The notes below the pieces were generated by a model. The model made no database searches. It had not been told where the DNA came from and was given only the letters and a program-made list of their open reading frames with translations. Shown here piece by piece: positions 23,633 through 34,760 of a stretch of DNA of 64,000 nt (the stretch's first letter is position 1; every line of letters starts with the position of its first letter). This DNA is from Riptortus pedestris (lineage: Eukaryota; Arthropoda; Insecta; Hemiptera; Alydidae): the NCBI GenBank assembly GCA_019009955.1, contig CM032232.1, positions 75,246,501-75,310,500 of the forward strand, given 5' to 3'. A program made the translations under genes and the position numbers.

Positions 23633-24145
23633 CTGTTAACGCTCTAACGATCGCAATTTTTGTCTGATTGATACCTAACTCGATATTTAAACGTTTTATG
23701 TAAAAATGAAGATCAAGTTCGTTAACGGCAAAAATCGGACACTTGGAAGGGGGTGGGCATGTCCACATGGAAGAGGGGAATTGGAAAAATCTATATATCT
23801 CCGATATTATACGTCGGATCGAAAAAGTGTATAGAATCAATCTTATTGCAAATTTAATGTTCTATAAATATTCTTATGTACTTTTTTTTCATTATCTTGA
23901 TTATTAACCGAGATATTTCATTTTTTTTTTTTTTTAGTTTTCTGCCTTTTTAAGGTTTCGGCCCACTTTTACTCATGTAGTAATAACAATAAGGTGTTAT
24001 ATTATAAAGCATATTTTTTAAAGCCTAAATACCAAATATTGTTTTAATTGAACTTTTACTTATTGAGATAAATGCAAATACGTAACGCACGTGGGAAATC
24101 TGCTTAGTTTACCAGCCTTTTGATGACTTAGCGTTTTTTTTTTTT
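23540..24145 (+). mobile_element. HINE copy, short 5' variant, both ends present
   Basis: It starts AGCTGATTTCCTTAGGGAAA, which is immediately followed by (TA)n (~23572-23627): the usual ~100-bp segment between palindrome and microsatellite is deleted. The body is complete to GGGAAATCTGCTTAGTTTAC, and the 3' end is CAGCCTTTTGATGACTTAGCG then T's. The CCTTTTGATGAC ending is shared with the neighbouring copy at 23535, so these two may define a sub-family. Confidence 0.7.
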
Positions 24146-24307
24146 TATATTCGTTTAAAATGGACATTCGTGATATTAATAATAACTTCAAATGCACCCC
24201 TCCGACATGACAAATGGAGTTTGGGCATCCTGACTCCTGCAACACCAACAACAGAACCTTAGAATTAGGATAAGGTACGAAGGACCAAGCACTTCCTCAA
24301 TTAATGT

Positions 24308-24545
24308 CGGTTACTAAAGCGGGCGTCCCTGCGGCGCAACGCCGGCCTGAGGAAAACTGAACAAAAAATATGTAAATGCCCATAAAAAAGTGGAACAATA
24401 CCTGTAGGGCCTGGCTATATAAATCTGTTTATCTGGCCGCCTTATCCCGGCCCGTGGGAGCCTCCGTTCCTGAGGGCCGCTATAAATTTCGCTCCTCCTC
24501 ATAGAGTCCGCCGCGTAACTTGCCCCTCCAACAGCACTCCATCTT
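24308..24545. other. GC-rich island, function unknown
   Basis: About 240 bp of clearly higher G+C with CpG-containing motifs (GCGGGCGTCCCTGCGGCGCA, GGCCGCCTTATCCCGGCCC). The minus strand carries a 78-codon frame (24314-24550) with no recognised motif, and a TTTATATAG element sits in the middle. It could be a regulatory island or an exon of an unseen gene. Confidence 0.25.
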
Positions 24546-25056
24546 GTCACCTTTCAGATTACCTTAGTTATAAGGAAGTGTTTAGATTATGTTTACAATA
24601 TTTCCTTTTATATTGGACTTCATTATCCTAGATAAGATACCAGTCGATTTTCATTCCGTGTCCGATCAACGCGATGCATCAGGGCATTTATGACTTGATA
24701 TTTCCAAAGGAAGAATGCTTATAAATACGATTCTAAACGAAAAGACATTGTACTGTCAATGTGAACTGAAGTTTCATTTGAATTAGAGCATAGACAGCAC
24801 AAGTTATCAATTACTTACTCCTGAAGCAATATCTTCCAACTTTGGGGAATCTTCTCCGACAGTTATCCTCCAAAGTCCTTATGTCTTTTACAATGAAATA
24901 CAACCAGCCTATATATAATCTTCCTTCCTAGTCACCATATTCAAGGCTTTTATAGTAACTGTTTTAAGACAATTATATTCCACGATCATGAAAAATATTA
25001 TAATGTATGACAATTTCTTCGCATGGGTGCAGATCAAATTCTAACGAAATAATTTT
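24546..25056. other. No gene recognised
   Basis: AT-rich, unique-looking sequence between the GC-rich island and the foldback. No usable signal. Confidence 0.4.
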
Positions 25057-25495
25057 ATTTTTCATATTCTGGACCCAATATATTTATATGTACTTCATAA
25101 TTATATTGCAAGGGTCACCAATAAAAAACATTTGCTCGCTCAAACTTTATTCATACTGCCCTACATGTTTCTTGGTTTACATTTTCAAAAAATTATAACA
25201 TTAATTTAACAAACCACTTTAATAATTCTTTACTAGATACAGTATTAATAGGTACCTACTTACGTAATATATTTGTTAAACATAATTACAGATTTCTACT
25301 TACCATAGGGTTTTTTATATTATTGTCATTCATTTTTTTTTTAAATTAATGTTATTATATTTGTAAAGGGATAGCCCCGGAAGAGATGGAATGTAAACCA
25401 CAAAACATGTAGGGTAGTATGAATAAAGTTTGAGAGAGAAAATGTTTTTTATTTTATCTTATTGATGCCCCTTGCCATAAAACTAGGAAGAATAA
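25057..25495. mobile_element. Foldback (long inverted repeat) element
   Basis: The left arm (about 25105-25185) reads AAGGGTCACCAATAAAAAAC, GCTCAAACTTTATTCATACT and CCCTACATGTTTC. The right arm (about 25390-25485) is its inverse, with ACATGTAGGGTAGTATGAAT, AAAGTTTGAG and ATGCCCCTTGCCAT. The ~200 bp between is single-copy in appearance. The outer left sequence carries CTGGACCCAATAT, shared in inverted form with the compact copy at 7494-7660. No transposase is encoded and no target duplication could be fixed, so the superfamily is unknown. Confidence 0.65.
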
Positions 25496-25692
25496 ATAAT
25501 TTAATTTTGAAAATCAAATGCCAAAAACCATTCTGTACATTTATTATGATTTATTTTTTAGCAGATTTCCCTTGAAGAAATCAGCTATTGTGGTTACTCT
25601 CATAACGAGATTTTCAAAAATGTCTTCAAAAGGACTTCAATTCTACACAGGAGTTGATGAAAACGGCATCCCTTCAAAACTATGTGTGTATA

Positions 25693-26977
25693 TCTATATA
25701 TATATATAAAATAGTAACCTCTGTCTGTACATTGATTTTTTTCGCGAAATTTCACGATAACTTTTCGTTTCACATGTCATAGACACCATAACTACATTTT
25801 GTTTCTTTCGTGTCTGTTTGTTTGTTTATTTGTTTGTTTGTTACCTTTTCACGCATAAACGGCTGAACCGAATTTTATGAAACTTGGTATGTATATTACT
25901 ACTAGCCCAACTTAGACTTTAGGCTATATTAATATTCTCTAAGACGAACAGGAGTGGGGGTTATAAGGATGGCCTGAAATTAAAAATAGCGATATTTCGT
26001 TTCCTATTGCTTTTTCAGCAAATATGCACATAACAAAAGTTGTTTATTTTGTGATTTAGAGTAACTTTTGTTATATGCACTTTTGCCGTATACGGTAGCA
26101 TAAATAAGTTATACACTATAAACTATAGTGGGAGTCCACAATTTTATTTGGCACTAAAGACTCAACCGAATTAAACCAAACTCGGTATGTGAATTAGTAC
26201 TAACGCCTTCTTTATAATAAGCTATACTAACATTTCTAGGTACGGGCAGGAGTGGGGGTTATAAGGAAGGCCTGAAATTAATAATAGTGATATTTCGTTT
26301 CCTATTGCATTTTCGGCAAATATGCACATAACAAAGGTTGTTTATTTTGTTATTTAGAGAAACTTTTTTTTATATACACTATCATCGTATACCGAAGTAT
26401 AAAGGCGTTATACGCTAAAAATTATAGCGGGAGACAACAATTTTATTTGGCACAAAAGACTCAACCGAACTAAATAAAACACTCAGTATGTGTATTAGCA
26501 CTAACGCCTTCCTTATAATAAGCCATACTAACATTTCTAGGGACGGGCAGGAGTGGGGGTTATAAGGGAGGCCTGAAATTAATAATAATGATTTCCTATT
26601 GGGGTTTCGGCAAATATGCACATAACAAAAGTTGTTTATTTTGTTATTTAGAGAAATTTGCTCAACACTTCTTTTCAATATGAACTACCAGGTACCTCAC
26701 CTGAAAAAATTAATTCAAATGTATGCCAATATTTTCTCCTTAATAATTCAAATCTTTGCATAATGCACAGGAGGCGGGAAATATGACAATATGCAGGACA
26801 GTGAAGTCTTACATAAAAAAATAATTTTATTATTAACAAATGCCAACAACGGGCGTTAACCCTAAACACTGGAACGGGTAAATGTCTAAATATTGTGCAA
26901 AGTAAAGCCTTGCCAAAAATATACCATCACCATTCAGCCTCAAATGAATTCCCGAGCGAAGCCGGGTATCTGAGCTA

Positions 26978-26978
<1 letters not shown>
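25693..26978 (+). mobile_element. Non-autonomous Helitron, 1286 bp
   Basis: It begins TC (25693) after a host A and ends CTAG (26978) before a host T, the standard A^T Helitron junction. The hairpin CCCGAGCGAAGCCGGG (26951-26966) lies 8 bases before the CTAG, as expected for a Helitron 3' end. The 5' part has GTCTGTTTGTTTGTTTA and CGGCTGAACCGAATTTTATG, phrases seen in many arthropod Helitron-related repeats. There is no Rep or helicase frame. About half the element is a 300-bp tandem repeat. Confidence 0.82.
25940..26680 (+). repeat. ~300-bp tandem repeat inside the Helitron, about 2.4 units
   Basis: The motif GGAGTGGGGGTTATAAGG recurs at 25951, 26249 and 26550, giving periods of 298 and 301 bp. 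Each unit also has CAAATATGCACATAACAAA, a GTTGTTTATTTTGT block, and (first two) an AATTTTATTTGGCAC block. The units differ by scattered substitutions and small deletions. Confidence 0.8.
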
Positions 26979-27041
<63 letters not shown>

Positions 27042-27227
27042 GATACCGCTCAAGTGGTTGCAATTTTTCTTTGATCGTTTCTAAATAAATAACTCTAATT
27101 TGCCTGACTTCGAATGTCCACCCAGTTAAACAACACATACTTGCCATAGACGTAATAACTTACAAATACCACATGAATTACTGTCATCGACTCATAGTGA
27201 ATTCTCCAAATATATAGGTCGATTTTA

Positions 27228-27995
27228 GCAGATTTCCTAGAAGGGAAATCAGCTATTGAGGTTGTAGTCATGACGCGATTTTCAAAATTTTTCTTCAAAT
27301 GTCCATCGATCCTGCCTTGGAGGTGAAAATGAGGTCCGTTCAAAACTGTATATATATACCTGTTACCGCTCTAACGGTCGCAATTTCTGTTTGATCGTTG
27401 CCAAACTAAATATTTAGTCGTTTTATGTAAAAAGAAAGATCAAGTGCGTTAACGGCTAAAATCGGACACGCAGGAGGGGGGGGGGGGGTTAGAGGGGGAG
27501 AATTTTGAAAATTCGAAATATCTCCATTACTATTAATCGGATCGAAGAAGTGTATAGAATAAATCGTATTGCAAATTAAATGTACTATAAATATTGTTAT
27601 ATAAATTTATTCTCTATCTTGAATATTAACCGAGTTATTTGCATTTTTCAGTTTTCAGCCTTCAGTAAGACCCCACTTCTACTCGTGTTACATAAACAAT
27701 ACGCGGTTATGGAATAAACCACATCATTCGAAGCTTAAATACCAAATATTTTTTTCAAGAGACATTTATACGAGATACACACAAAAATGTTCTGGTGCCC
27801 CTCCCCCTTTAAGTTTTTGGACTACTTAAATTTGATTGATTGAGATTATTATTCTGATTCATTATAAATTTCAGTACTAGATATTTATTCACTTAATATT
27901 CACAGTGTTGTGTTACCGGTATGTAGACTTATGTATTGTTAAACTTCACGCTGGAAATCTGCTTAGTTTACGCAGCCCCTGAGGGACGGACTTTT
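27228..27995 (+). mobile_element. HINE copy, both ends present
   Basis: It starts AGCAGATTTCCTAGAAGGG and ends GGAAATCTGCTTAGTTTACG, then CAGCCCCTGAGGGACGGAC and T's. The (TA)n tract is only a few units long (~27347-27358), showing that the tract length is variable at this site. A run of about 14 G's (~27477-27488) occupies the usual G-rich block. Confidence 0.75.
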
Positions 27996-27999
27996 TTTT

Positions 28000-28702
28000 T
28001 TATACCTGAAAATGAACATTCCTTGATTACACGTAGCTGTTACGATGACCATCCATAATAGAAAATAACTTCTCCGTCTTTCTTTCTTGTTTGATTAAAT
28101 TAAATCAAATCGTGATATTGTCTAAATTATATCTAATGTCTGAAAAAAAGCATCCATATATTGCTTATAATGTAATTAATTAGATAAGAAGCTGTTGGTA
28201 GAGTTGGTGTTGCTCTGTGTGAGCGCCAAAATGCCCGAAGCCTTGGAATGTTATCCTTTGTGTGAGCGGGCTCCTAAAATAAAGAGTCGCTCGAGGTGGA
28301 ACTGACTAGTTTTTTGGGGGGCGATGCGGCACACATCCAATGCTATCGAGTTGCATGTTTTATATTTCACTTTGCATGGCGGGGGGTGGGCACCTTCTGG
28401 ATGTGTGTGGGCCCCCGCACTGTCAAATTCTCTAATGGGGTGTATCTCATTACAATGGGGCACATTATCTGTTTAGAACTCATTCTTCCTACGCATCGAG
28501 ACGAAAAAATGCTCAATGGCATGCTGTTATTCATGGGTGTGTTAGGGAAGACGCCTTGTCTCGTGACGGTGCCCTGCTCTATAACCTGAGGTTCAATATC
28601 TCAATAATGGCCTTCATTGCGCTGCTTACAACTAATTCATTAGTTTGTAACAAATTAATTTAGATTTTTATCTACTTTTATAATGAGTTTGATAATTGAA
28701 AG
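28000..28702. other. No gene recognised; GC-richer patch at 28240-28580
   Basis: The patch has overlapping frames of 97 codons (plus, 28296-28589) and 70 codons (minus, 28251-28463). Neither has a recognised motif and both include low-complexity G runs. No repeat family was recognised. Confidence 0.35.
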
Positions 28703-29105
28703 TCCGCCACGCAGCGACTGCTAAAAGTAAGCAAATTTCCCAAGTGCTGGTAAAACATACTTCTAATCTCATCTCACCAATTATTCTCTATTTGAATGTA
28801 AAACCGATAAATAGAAGGGGCGGGATTACTGAAGGCAGAAAACAAGAAAATAGGAATAACTGGTTTAATACTTGAGTTACCAAAAAATGCACTGAACAAC
28901 AATTGTAGAAAATCAAAAGTTTAACAATGATTGATTAAGATCCGACTAATAATAACGGTAATATTTTGAATTTTCGAATTCTCCCTCTCGCTAAACCACG
29001 ACTATTCCATATCCAATTTCAGCCCATAACAAATATGATCTTTAGTGTTGACTAAACGCCTAAATATCGATTATGGTTTAGATAAAAAAAAAAACATTTT
29101 TGAAT
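28703..29105 (-). mobile_element. Decayed HINE copy
   Basis: The 3' end is recognisable as GTCCGCCACGCAGCGACTGC then AAGCAAATTTCCCAAGTG. The body blocks are present but strongly substituted (ATCCGACTAATAATAACGG, CCAATTTCAGCCCATAAC, GATCTTTAGTG). It has neither (TA)n nor a 5' palindrome. Confidence 0.55.
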
Positions 29106-29139
29106 AATGAACGAAAAATGTTAATTTCTGACGTCATCA

Positions 29140-30055
29140 CAATGTATTTGAATGTGTCTCACAAAGTAATATTTGGCATTTACCCTTGGAATGAAGTGTT
29201 TCATAATATAACAGCTTATTCTAAATATGACATGAGTAGGAGAAGGGGTTTACTAATAGCCGAAAACTGATTTTGATTTATTTATTTATGGACATCACAT
29301 CAAAGGTGATTTGGCTTTCGAAAGTCAAAAATTGCACAAAGTGAAATAACAAAAGTAAAATAGATAAGAGACAACAAATAACAAATACCAAAAAACAATG
29401 ACAAACAACAAAAGTGAAATAGATAAACATTTTTTTAAGTGAACATAAAAAAAAGCATAGGTAGTGGATGATCAATAGGAAATGAATTGCTAAAATGGTA
29501 CTTTTGCTAATGATTGTCGTAATTTCTTTCTTCATGTGTACAAACGCATATAATACAATTAATGCATATAATTTGAAATCTTGTTGCACACTACAGGCTT
29601 AATTTGTATGCTAAATTTTGTCGTATATTTGAATTTTCTGTTGGTATATGTTGTTAATGTCTTCCGTCAAAAATTCTTGTAAGTCGTAGGGGAAGTCCTG
29701 TAGCCGATAACTAAAATATGGAAATACCTCGGCTAATAATCAATATAGAGAAAAGATGTATATAACAACATTTATAGAACATCACATTTACTATAAGATT
29801 GGTTAGATACTATTTTTCGATCCGACACATACCTAAGGAGATATTTCGAATTTTCGAAATTCCTTCCTGGAAACGCCCCCTCCCAGAGCTCCGATTTTAG
29901 TCGTTAACAAACTTGATCTTTATTTTAATATAAAAAGTTAAAAATCGAGTTTGAACGATGAGCCAAAAATTGTTAACTGGCAAATTTTATATATATAAAA
30001 ATGTTGAACTGACAACCTCAATAGCTCATTTCCCCTAAAGGAAATCTGGTAATTA
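29140..30055 (-). mobile_element. HINE copy split by a LINE 3' end
   Basis: The minus-oriented copy reads from GTATTTGAATGTGTCTCAC to TAGCCGAAAACTGA (29270), is interrupted by a 430-bp retrotransposon piece, and continues TAGCCGATAACTAAAATATG at 29701. It passes CCGATTTTAGTCGTTAACAA and a very short TATATATATA tract, ending at the 5' palindrome near 30055. The 3' hairpin end is missing. Confidence 0.7.
29271..29700 (-). mobile_element. 5'-truncated LINE (I/R1/Jockey type) insertion with 14-bp duplication
   Basis: The flanks TAGCCGAAAACTGA (29257-29270) and TAGCCGATAACTAA (29701-29714) match at 12 of 14 bases and look like a target-site duplication of a HINE sequence. On the minus strand the first codons read DFPYDLQEFLTEDINNIYQQ, resembling the NLPNDLYELLTEGS-type end of a LINE ORF2 (compare 59290-59379). 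About 340 bp of 3' untranslated sequence follows, ending in the tail AAATAAATAAATCAAAA next to 29271. This is a target-primed reverse transcription product that carries only the last residues of the polymerase protein. Confidence 0.6.
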
Positions 30056-30405
30056 GTCATATGCAGAGAGGCGAATTTCATATCTGGAACAGTACATATA
30101 CCGTGCTTTACTGCTGTTATTTATTGCTTAATTTTGATGAATACAACCAATAATTGTGACTTATATACCCGTGATGTTTTGAATTGAGGAAAATGATGGA
30201 TTATTATAAACCGGTTTGGGTTTATCCTTCGTGATACTTGAATCGTATTCAAATCAATTCTCTGTATTTTCTAGAGATCTATAAAGACAACACGTGTATT
30301 TAATTACTGAGACATGTGAACAGATTGAGTACAGAAAACCTGGCAAGTAATAACTTTTACACTCAGTTTTGTATCTAAAGATTTGCGAGGAAAACCGACG
30401 TCCCC

Positions 30406-30459
<54 letters not shown>

Positions 30460-30669
30460 TTGTGGTGTGTTTATTTATTTTTTTTATTTGTTTCCTTCCT
30501 ATAGTAACCCTATAAGGAGGAGGTTTAATTGTTACTGCATGTCCCAAGAAGGTTTAGAGAAGAGGTAAAGAGTAAGATTTAAAAAAAGTCTCAATAAAAA
30601 TAAAATTAGAAAATGTTATATAACTTATCTTGTTGATGATGTACTGCTATTGTTCTATTATACTTTACT
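30056..30669. other. No gene; (TA)n(TG)n microsatellite
   Basis: The only definite feature is a compound microsatellite at ~30408-30460, (TA)n passing directly into (TG)n. The short frames around it are created by the repeat. Confidence 0.6.
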
Positions 30670-30742
30670 TTAATTTAGAGAATTCAAATAAATGGTACTG
30701 AGCGACATCGCCTAGTTGCTGAGCTCTTCAAATAAATATTAT
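30670..30742 (+). mobile_element. LINE 3'-terminal fragment
   Basis: It shares AATTCAAATAAATGGTACTG, AGCGACATCGCCTAGTTG and GAGCTC...TCAAATAAATA with the 3' end of the LINE at 58863-59682. This is therefore a second, heavily 5'-truncated insertion of the same family; the point of 5' truncation is not clear. Confidence 0.65.
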
Positions 30743-31127
30743 ACGTTACCTAATTACTTCAATATTATTAGATTGGTTTGAATTTTTGCGTTTTATATTG
30801 TCTGTTAACCCCCACTCCCAGTAACGCGAATTTTACTTTAATCGAATATAACACTTCATATTTTGACTTCGGCTTAATTTTCAAGTCATGTTCAAGAGTT
30901 TACATATGGTACACAGATAGAAGAAAATATTTCATGTGCAGATGACGTCGTCGACATACCATGACGTCATATCGCCATTGTTGATCAGCAACCGCGTATG
31001 TCAAAAACAATTACTTTTACAGGAGGCTTAAAAAACTGATTACATCATTCAGTAAAGGAAAATATTTATATATTTTTTCAAATATTTCAAAATACAGGGG
31101 AATTTAAAATAATTGTGTTATTCGTGC
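30743..31127. other. No gene recognised
   Basis: AT-rich sequence with a GACGTCGTCGACATACCATG patch containing repeated GACGTCA-like motifs (~30945-30970). The function is unknown. Confidence 0.35.
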
Positions 31128-31170
31128 AAGTGGAAAATCTGTTCAGTTTAAGCAAACCCTGCGTGAAGGA
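31128..31170 (+). mobile_element. HINE 3'-end remnant
   Basis: GTGGAAAATCTGTTCAGTTT, then AAGCAAACCCTGCGTGAAGG and ACTTT correspond to the subterminal repeat, hairpin and GACGGAC-type end, with several substitutions. No body is attached. Confidence 0.5.
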
Positions 31171-31829
31171 CTTTCTATTAAGGTGTACAACAATTGTTCC
31201 AACCGATTAAAACTATACAATTAAATTAAACAAGATTGTTATAATAAAAACAAACAATAAATATTAAACGTAAACATATAATTTTCTGCATGGCTGTGGG
31301 ACATTATATTGGAATTATATGACCTCAAAGAAGCAGGCTTTAATAGAAAGCAGTTCTGCCAATTGTATCAAGATAAGATGTAATTGTCGGGGGAAAAAAG
31401 AGAAATGCCATTATCAAAGCTTCCCCGCTACTTAATAAAATCATTCATTACCCACTACTTCAGCTAGGAATTGTTCTCCAATTATAATAAAGAGAGAAAA
31501 TCAAGTTGGAACAAGTATAAAAGTGTAAAATAAGAAAATTTCAGCGGTTGCTAAGTAATGGAGACTGGAATGCGGGGGGGGGGGTGAAACCGGTCTGGTG
31601 AGGGCCCTGTTAAAGCGGGCATACCTCAGTGAAAACCTTTTTCTTCGCCTCCAACCTCTCCATGGCAACAAGTGGAGGAAAAGCCAATCCCTTTTAAAAT
31701 CGCGAATGAATTTATATTTTTTATTTTATATGGGTTTAATGGCAGACCATTGTCTACTTCAGCATGTTTTTTAAAGGGAATACGCTATTTAGGTCATTCA
31801 CATTACAAAATCTCGAAAGACCTAAAAAT
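31171..31829. other. No gene recognised
   Basis: AT-rich with a G11-12 run (~31575). A GGTTGCTAAGTAATGG and a CTCCATGGCAAC motif 120 bp apart resemble RFX-type X-box half sites, which may be chance. A 61-codon frame at 31672-31857 has no motif. Confidence 0.3.
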
Positions 31830-32370
31830 TCCGATAGGCGAGGGCTGCGTCGATTAAGCAGATTTCCCTCGTGAAGTTTAACAATAGTTAAATCTGCATA
31901 CTGGTAACACACCACCATCGTGAGTATTAAGTGGATAGATACAAACGGAAATAAGAAATCTTTCAGTCAATTTTAGTAAACTCCCGTAAACAAACAGGTC
32001 TGCGAACCTTTCGCCAGAAAGAAAAACAATTACATATATATTACAGGATATAACATATTGATTTAATTGAATACTAATTGCTACATACAGTATTGTAATT
32101 TATAATGAATCAGAATAATGTTTATCCCAATCAAACAAATTTTAGTCGTCCAAGTAATTAAGACCAGGGTTTACCAGAACATATTTGCATGTATCTCGTA
32201 TAATAAAGGCCACTTGAGAACAATATTTTAAATTTTTGAAAATCCCCCTCTAAACCCCCCCTCCTCCCACTAGTTTGATTTCAACTATCAACGACCTTGA
32301 TCTTTATTCTCATGTAAAACGATTAAATATCGATTTTGGCAACGATCACAAAACCACTAGAGCGTTAACA

Positions 32371-32440
<70 letters not shown>

Positions 32441-32526
32441 TTGAACGGACCTCATTTTCGTCATCTTGACTTTTGAAGAATTTTTTTGAAAATCGGGTCA
32501 TGAGTAAGACCGCATAGCTAGTCTGC
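31830..32526 (-). mobile_element. HINE copy with internal deletion
   Basis: The 3' hairpin end is GAGGGCTGCGTCGATTAAGC then AGATTTCCCTCGTGAAG. A long well-preserved distal body follows (AATGAATCAGAATAATG, ATTTTAGTCGTCC, ACATATTTGCATG). A deletion joins ACAATATTTT directly to AAATTTTTGAAAATCC, removing the middle. (TA)n is at ~32375-32436 and the 5' palindrome is eroded to AGCTAGTCTGCT. Confidence 0.7.
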
Positions 32527-33174
32527 TAAAACTAAATCTTGCAATGGATATAATGAGGATAAAGTAACCATTATTTTTTTTTTAGTAGTCGGACTTTACC
32601 AATGTTAAGGGTAGTTAAAGAGGAATTAAAACTTAATATGCGGTGATTCTAAAAGATCGGTTGCACTTATGTTTTGTAAGATTTTTACTTTATATCAAAG
32701 AGCTAAGAAGAACTAAAGCTAATAAAATAGTAGTGGGAAGCTACTCGACAAAAGTGTCTTTCATCGTTGATTTCAACATTATATCTTTCTTCTCATCGTA
32801 TCTTACTATCAGAAAAATAGTTCACCCCTTCCCTTCCCCCTCACTCGATTCCTATCAAAAAGAGCGGGGCACAACCAGACGTTACAACAATTCTAATTAT
32901 GAAATGAACATCCAAGACGGTTTTTTGAGTTATGCTAGATAAGCAACACAGAGGCAAGTCAAAATGGGTTCAAGGCGGATCAAAACAGATAATTCCAATG
33001 AAAACTGAAAATTTCCGCGATTATACGAGTATTAACTACTTTCTTCACTCCAAGCAAGGAAGTAAAAACTGCGATGTTTGAGCTGCGAATCAATTCAGAT
33101 TTACAAGCTTTAATTGTTCCTTGAACCACATTTAACAAGGCATAAAATTTAGTGTTGGCATGGATGGTTTTAGC
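32527..33174. other. No gene recognised
   Basis: A 99-codon plus-strand frame (32643-32942) has no family motif. Otherwise featureless. Confidence 0.4.
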
Positions 33175-33255
33175 GGATTTCCTTTAACGGAAATCAGCTA
33201 TTGAAGTTGTTCTCATAACCTTCTATCTATGAGATTAACAAAATTTGGTCTGTTA

Positions 33256-33323
<68 letters not shown>

Positions 33324-34202
33324 ATATATATATATAGCAGTCACAATGTTTGTGGTATCGTTACCAAACTCGATGTAATCGTTTCATGTAAAACGAAAGA
33401 TCAAGTTCATTTAGGTCTGAATCGGGCTGGGAGAGGTGTGTTTTAGGAGGGAACACAATTTTAAATATCTCCTTTATTTCAATTCGGATCAAAATAGTTA
33501 ATATAACACACGAATCTTATTGCAAATTTAAGTATCTATAAATAATATTGTATATACTTGTCCTCTTTCTTGAATATTATCGGAGATATTTGGATTATTT
33601 TATAGTTTTCGGGCCTAAATTAGACCCCTACTCTTACATCATGCATATTAACAATTAGCTGTTACAATATATTATGAACCACATTATTCTAAGCATATAT
33701 ATGAAATATTGTTTTCATGGGACCTTTATTATGCGAGAAACAAGTAAATTCGTTCTTGCCTCGAAAATATATACTTTATCTACACCAAAACCATCGACTT
33801 TCAACCATTTCAGTACACATTGAAGATCATATTTGTTCCTCAAACGGACTTGGGATAGGGGGAGGGGGGATTCAACAATTAAAAATATCTCCGCTATTAT
33901 GAGATGGCTGTTCAATGTTATAGAACCGAACTTGTTAAACTCCTGATGGGCTAAAATTGTTGATTCATACATTTTTTCGTAACTCAAGTATTAATCGAGC
34001 TATATTTATTTATTTATTTTTATTTTATTACTTTATTTTTTTGGTTTATAGCCGTCAGTACCACTCCTCCCCCACCCCTTTTACTCATCGGTGGTTGTAC
34101 ATAGAAAAAGAGAATATGTGTTGATATTAGATCACAAGTGTGTTACACCGACCCTTGAGAAGTTTGTTTAGTTTACGGAGCCCCTGCGGCACGGACTTTT
34201 TG
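33175..34202 (+). mobile_element. HINE copy, composite with duplicated middle
   Basis: It starts AGCGGATTTCCTTTAACGG and ends AGAAGTTTGTTTAGTTTACG, then GAGCCCCTGCGGCACGGAC. (TA)n lies at ~33261-33336 with TGTATG interruptions. The middle block (GATCAAGTTC...CGGG..G-rich..ATATCTCC) occurs twice, at ~33400-33480 and again at ~33810-33900 in more diverged form. The copy is therefore either rearranged or two copies fused. Confidence 0.6.
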
Positions 34203-34360
34203 TAATATAATTGCGTTCAAGTAATAATCCCAAGAAAAGAAGCCAGGATATAGTGAGTAGAAAAAAATCAAATGTTTATATAGCTCTGTTTGAAAAACAA
34301 CTAAACCCAAAAACAAATTATCCCAAAGTTATTGGATTTGATTTTTATTTGATAATGTCC

Positions 34361-34425
34361 GGTTTTGCTACTGCGAGTAATTGGGACGGGTAATCTACAG
34401 GTTAGCACCATCATTCTTCAATTGG
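34361..34425 (-). repeat. SINE 3' (tail) fragment
   Basis: TTTTGCTACTGCGAGTAATT, GGGACGGGTAATCTACAGG and TTAGCACC match the SINE tail in minus orientation. The head is absent. Confidence 0.6.
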
Positions 34426-34493
34426 AAAATAATTAAATTAATAGCTGTTAAGATGGTTAAATGATATAAAATAATTTCATATGACGGCCTGAG

Positions 34494-34496
<3 letters not shown>

Positions 34497-34553
<57 letters not shown>
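34497..34553. repeat. (TA)n microsatellite outside a recognisable HINE
   Basis: A pure (TA)n tract of about 28 units. Unlike most long tracts in this window it has no HINE flanks. Confidence 0.85.
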
Positions 34554-34555
<2 letters not shown>

Positions 34556-34760
34556 CAGCTTCTAGGCGTAGAAGTAAACCTATCCACAATACGTAAAAAG
34601 CTACAGCTAATGTTACAAAGATTACTCCAAAAACTGTGAAGTTTCTTGCAGTAATTTTCTTGGCCAGTAAACGTATAAATAGATATGGATTATTCCCAAC
34701 ATTTTTTTTTATTGATTCCTTAGTATTTACTAATTTATTACCCCTGGAAATATCAATCAC
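34556..34760 (-). other. Minus-strand open frame with a hydrophobic segment, unassigned
   Basis: The frame reads a basic stretch (LLAKKITARN) and then about 23 hydrophobic residues (FTVFGVIFVTLAVAFYVLW) before running into the (TA)n tract. It looks like a membrane-anchor segment, and a TATTTCCAG acceptor-like sequence lies at its upstream edge. No homologue is recognised and chance is likely. Confidence 0.15.

Larger units (their letters stand above)
25560..27085 (+). mobile_element. HINE copy split by a Helitron
   Basis: The left part is 25560-25692 (AGCAGATTTCCCTTGAAG to ACTATGTGTGTATA). The right part starts with the (TA)n tract 26979-27038 and continues CTGATACCGCTCAAGTGG, TTGCAATTTTTCTTTGATCG to about 27085, where similarity stops. 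The break lies inside the family's fixed (TA)n tract. The 3' two-thirds of this copy are missing. Confidence 0.75.

Noticed and set aside
29278..29589. 103-codon hydrophobic minus-strand frame resembling a membrane protein
   Set aside because: It lies in the 3' untranslated part of a LINE insertion and arises from T-rich sequence.
31540..31680. Paired RFX/X-box sites
   Set aside because: Each motif is only a half match and they are 120 bp apart; not enough to call a regulatory element.
32643..32942. 99-codon plus-strand frame as a host exon
   Set aside because: No recognised domain, no convincing splice sites; length expected by chance in this much sequence.
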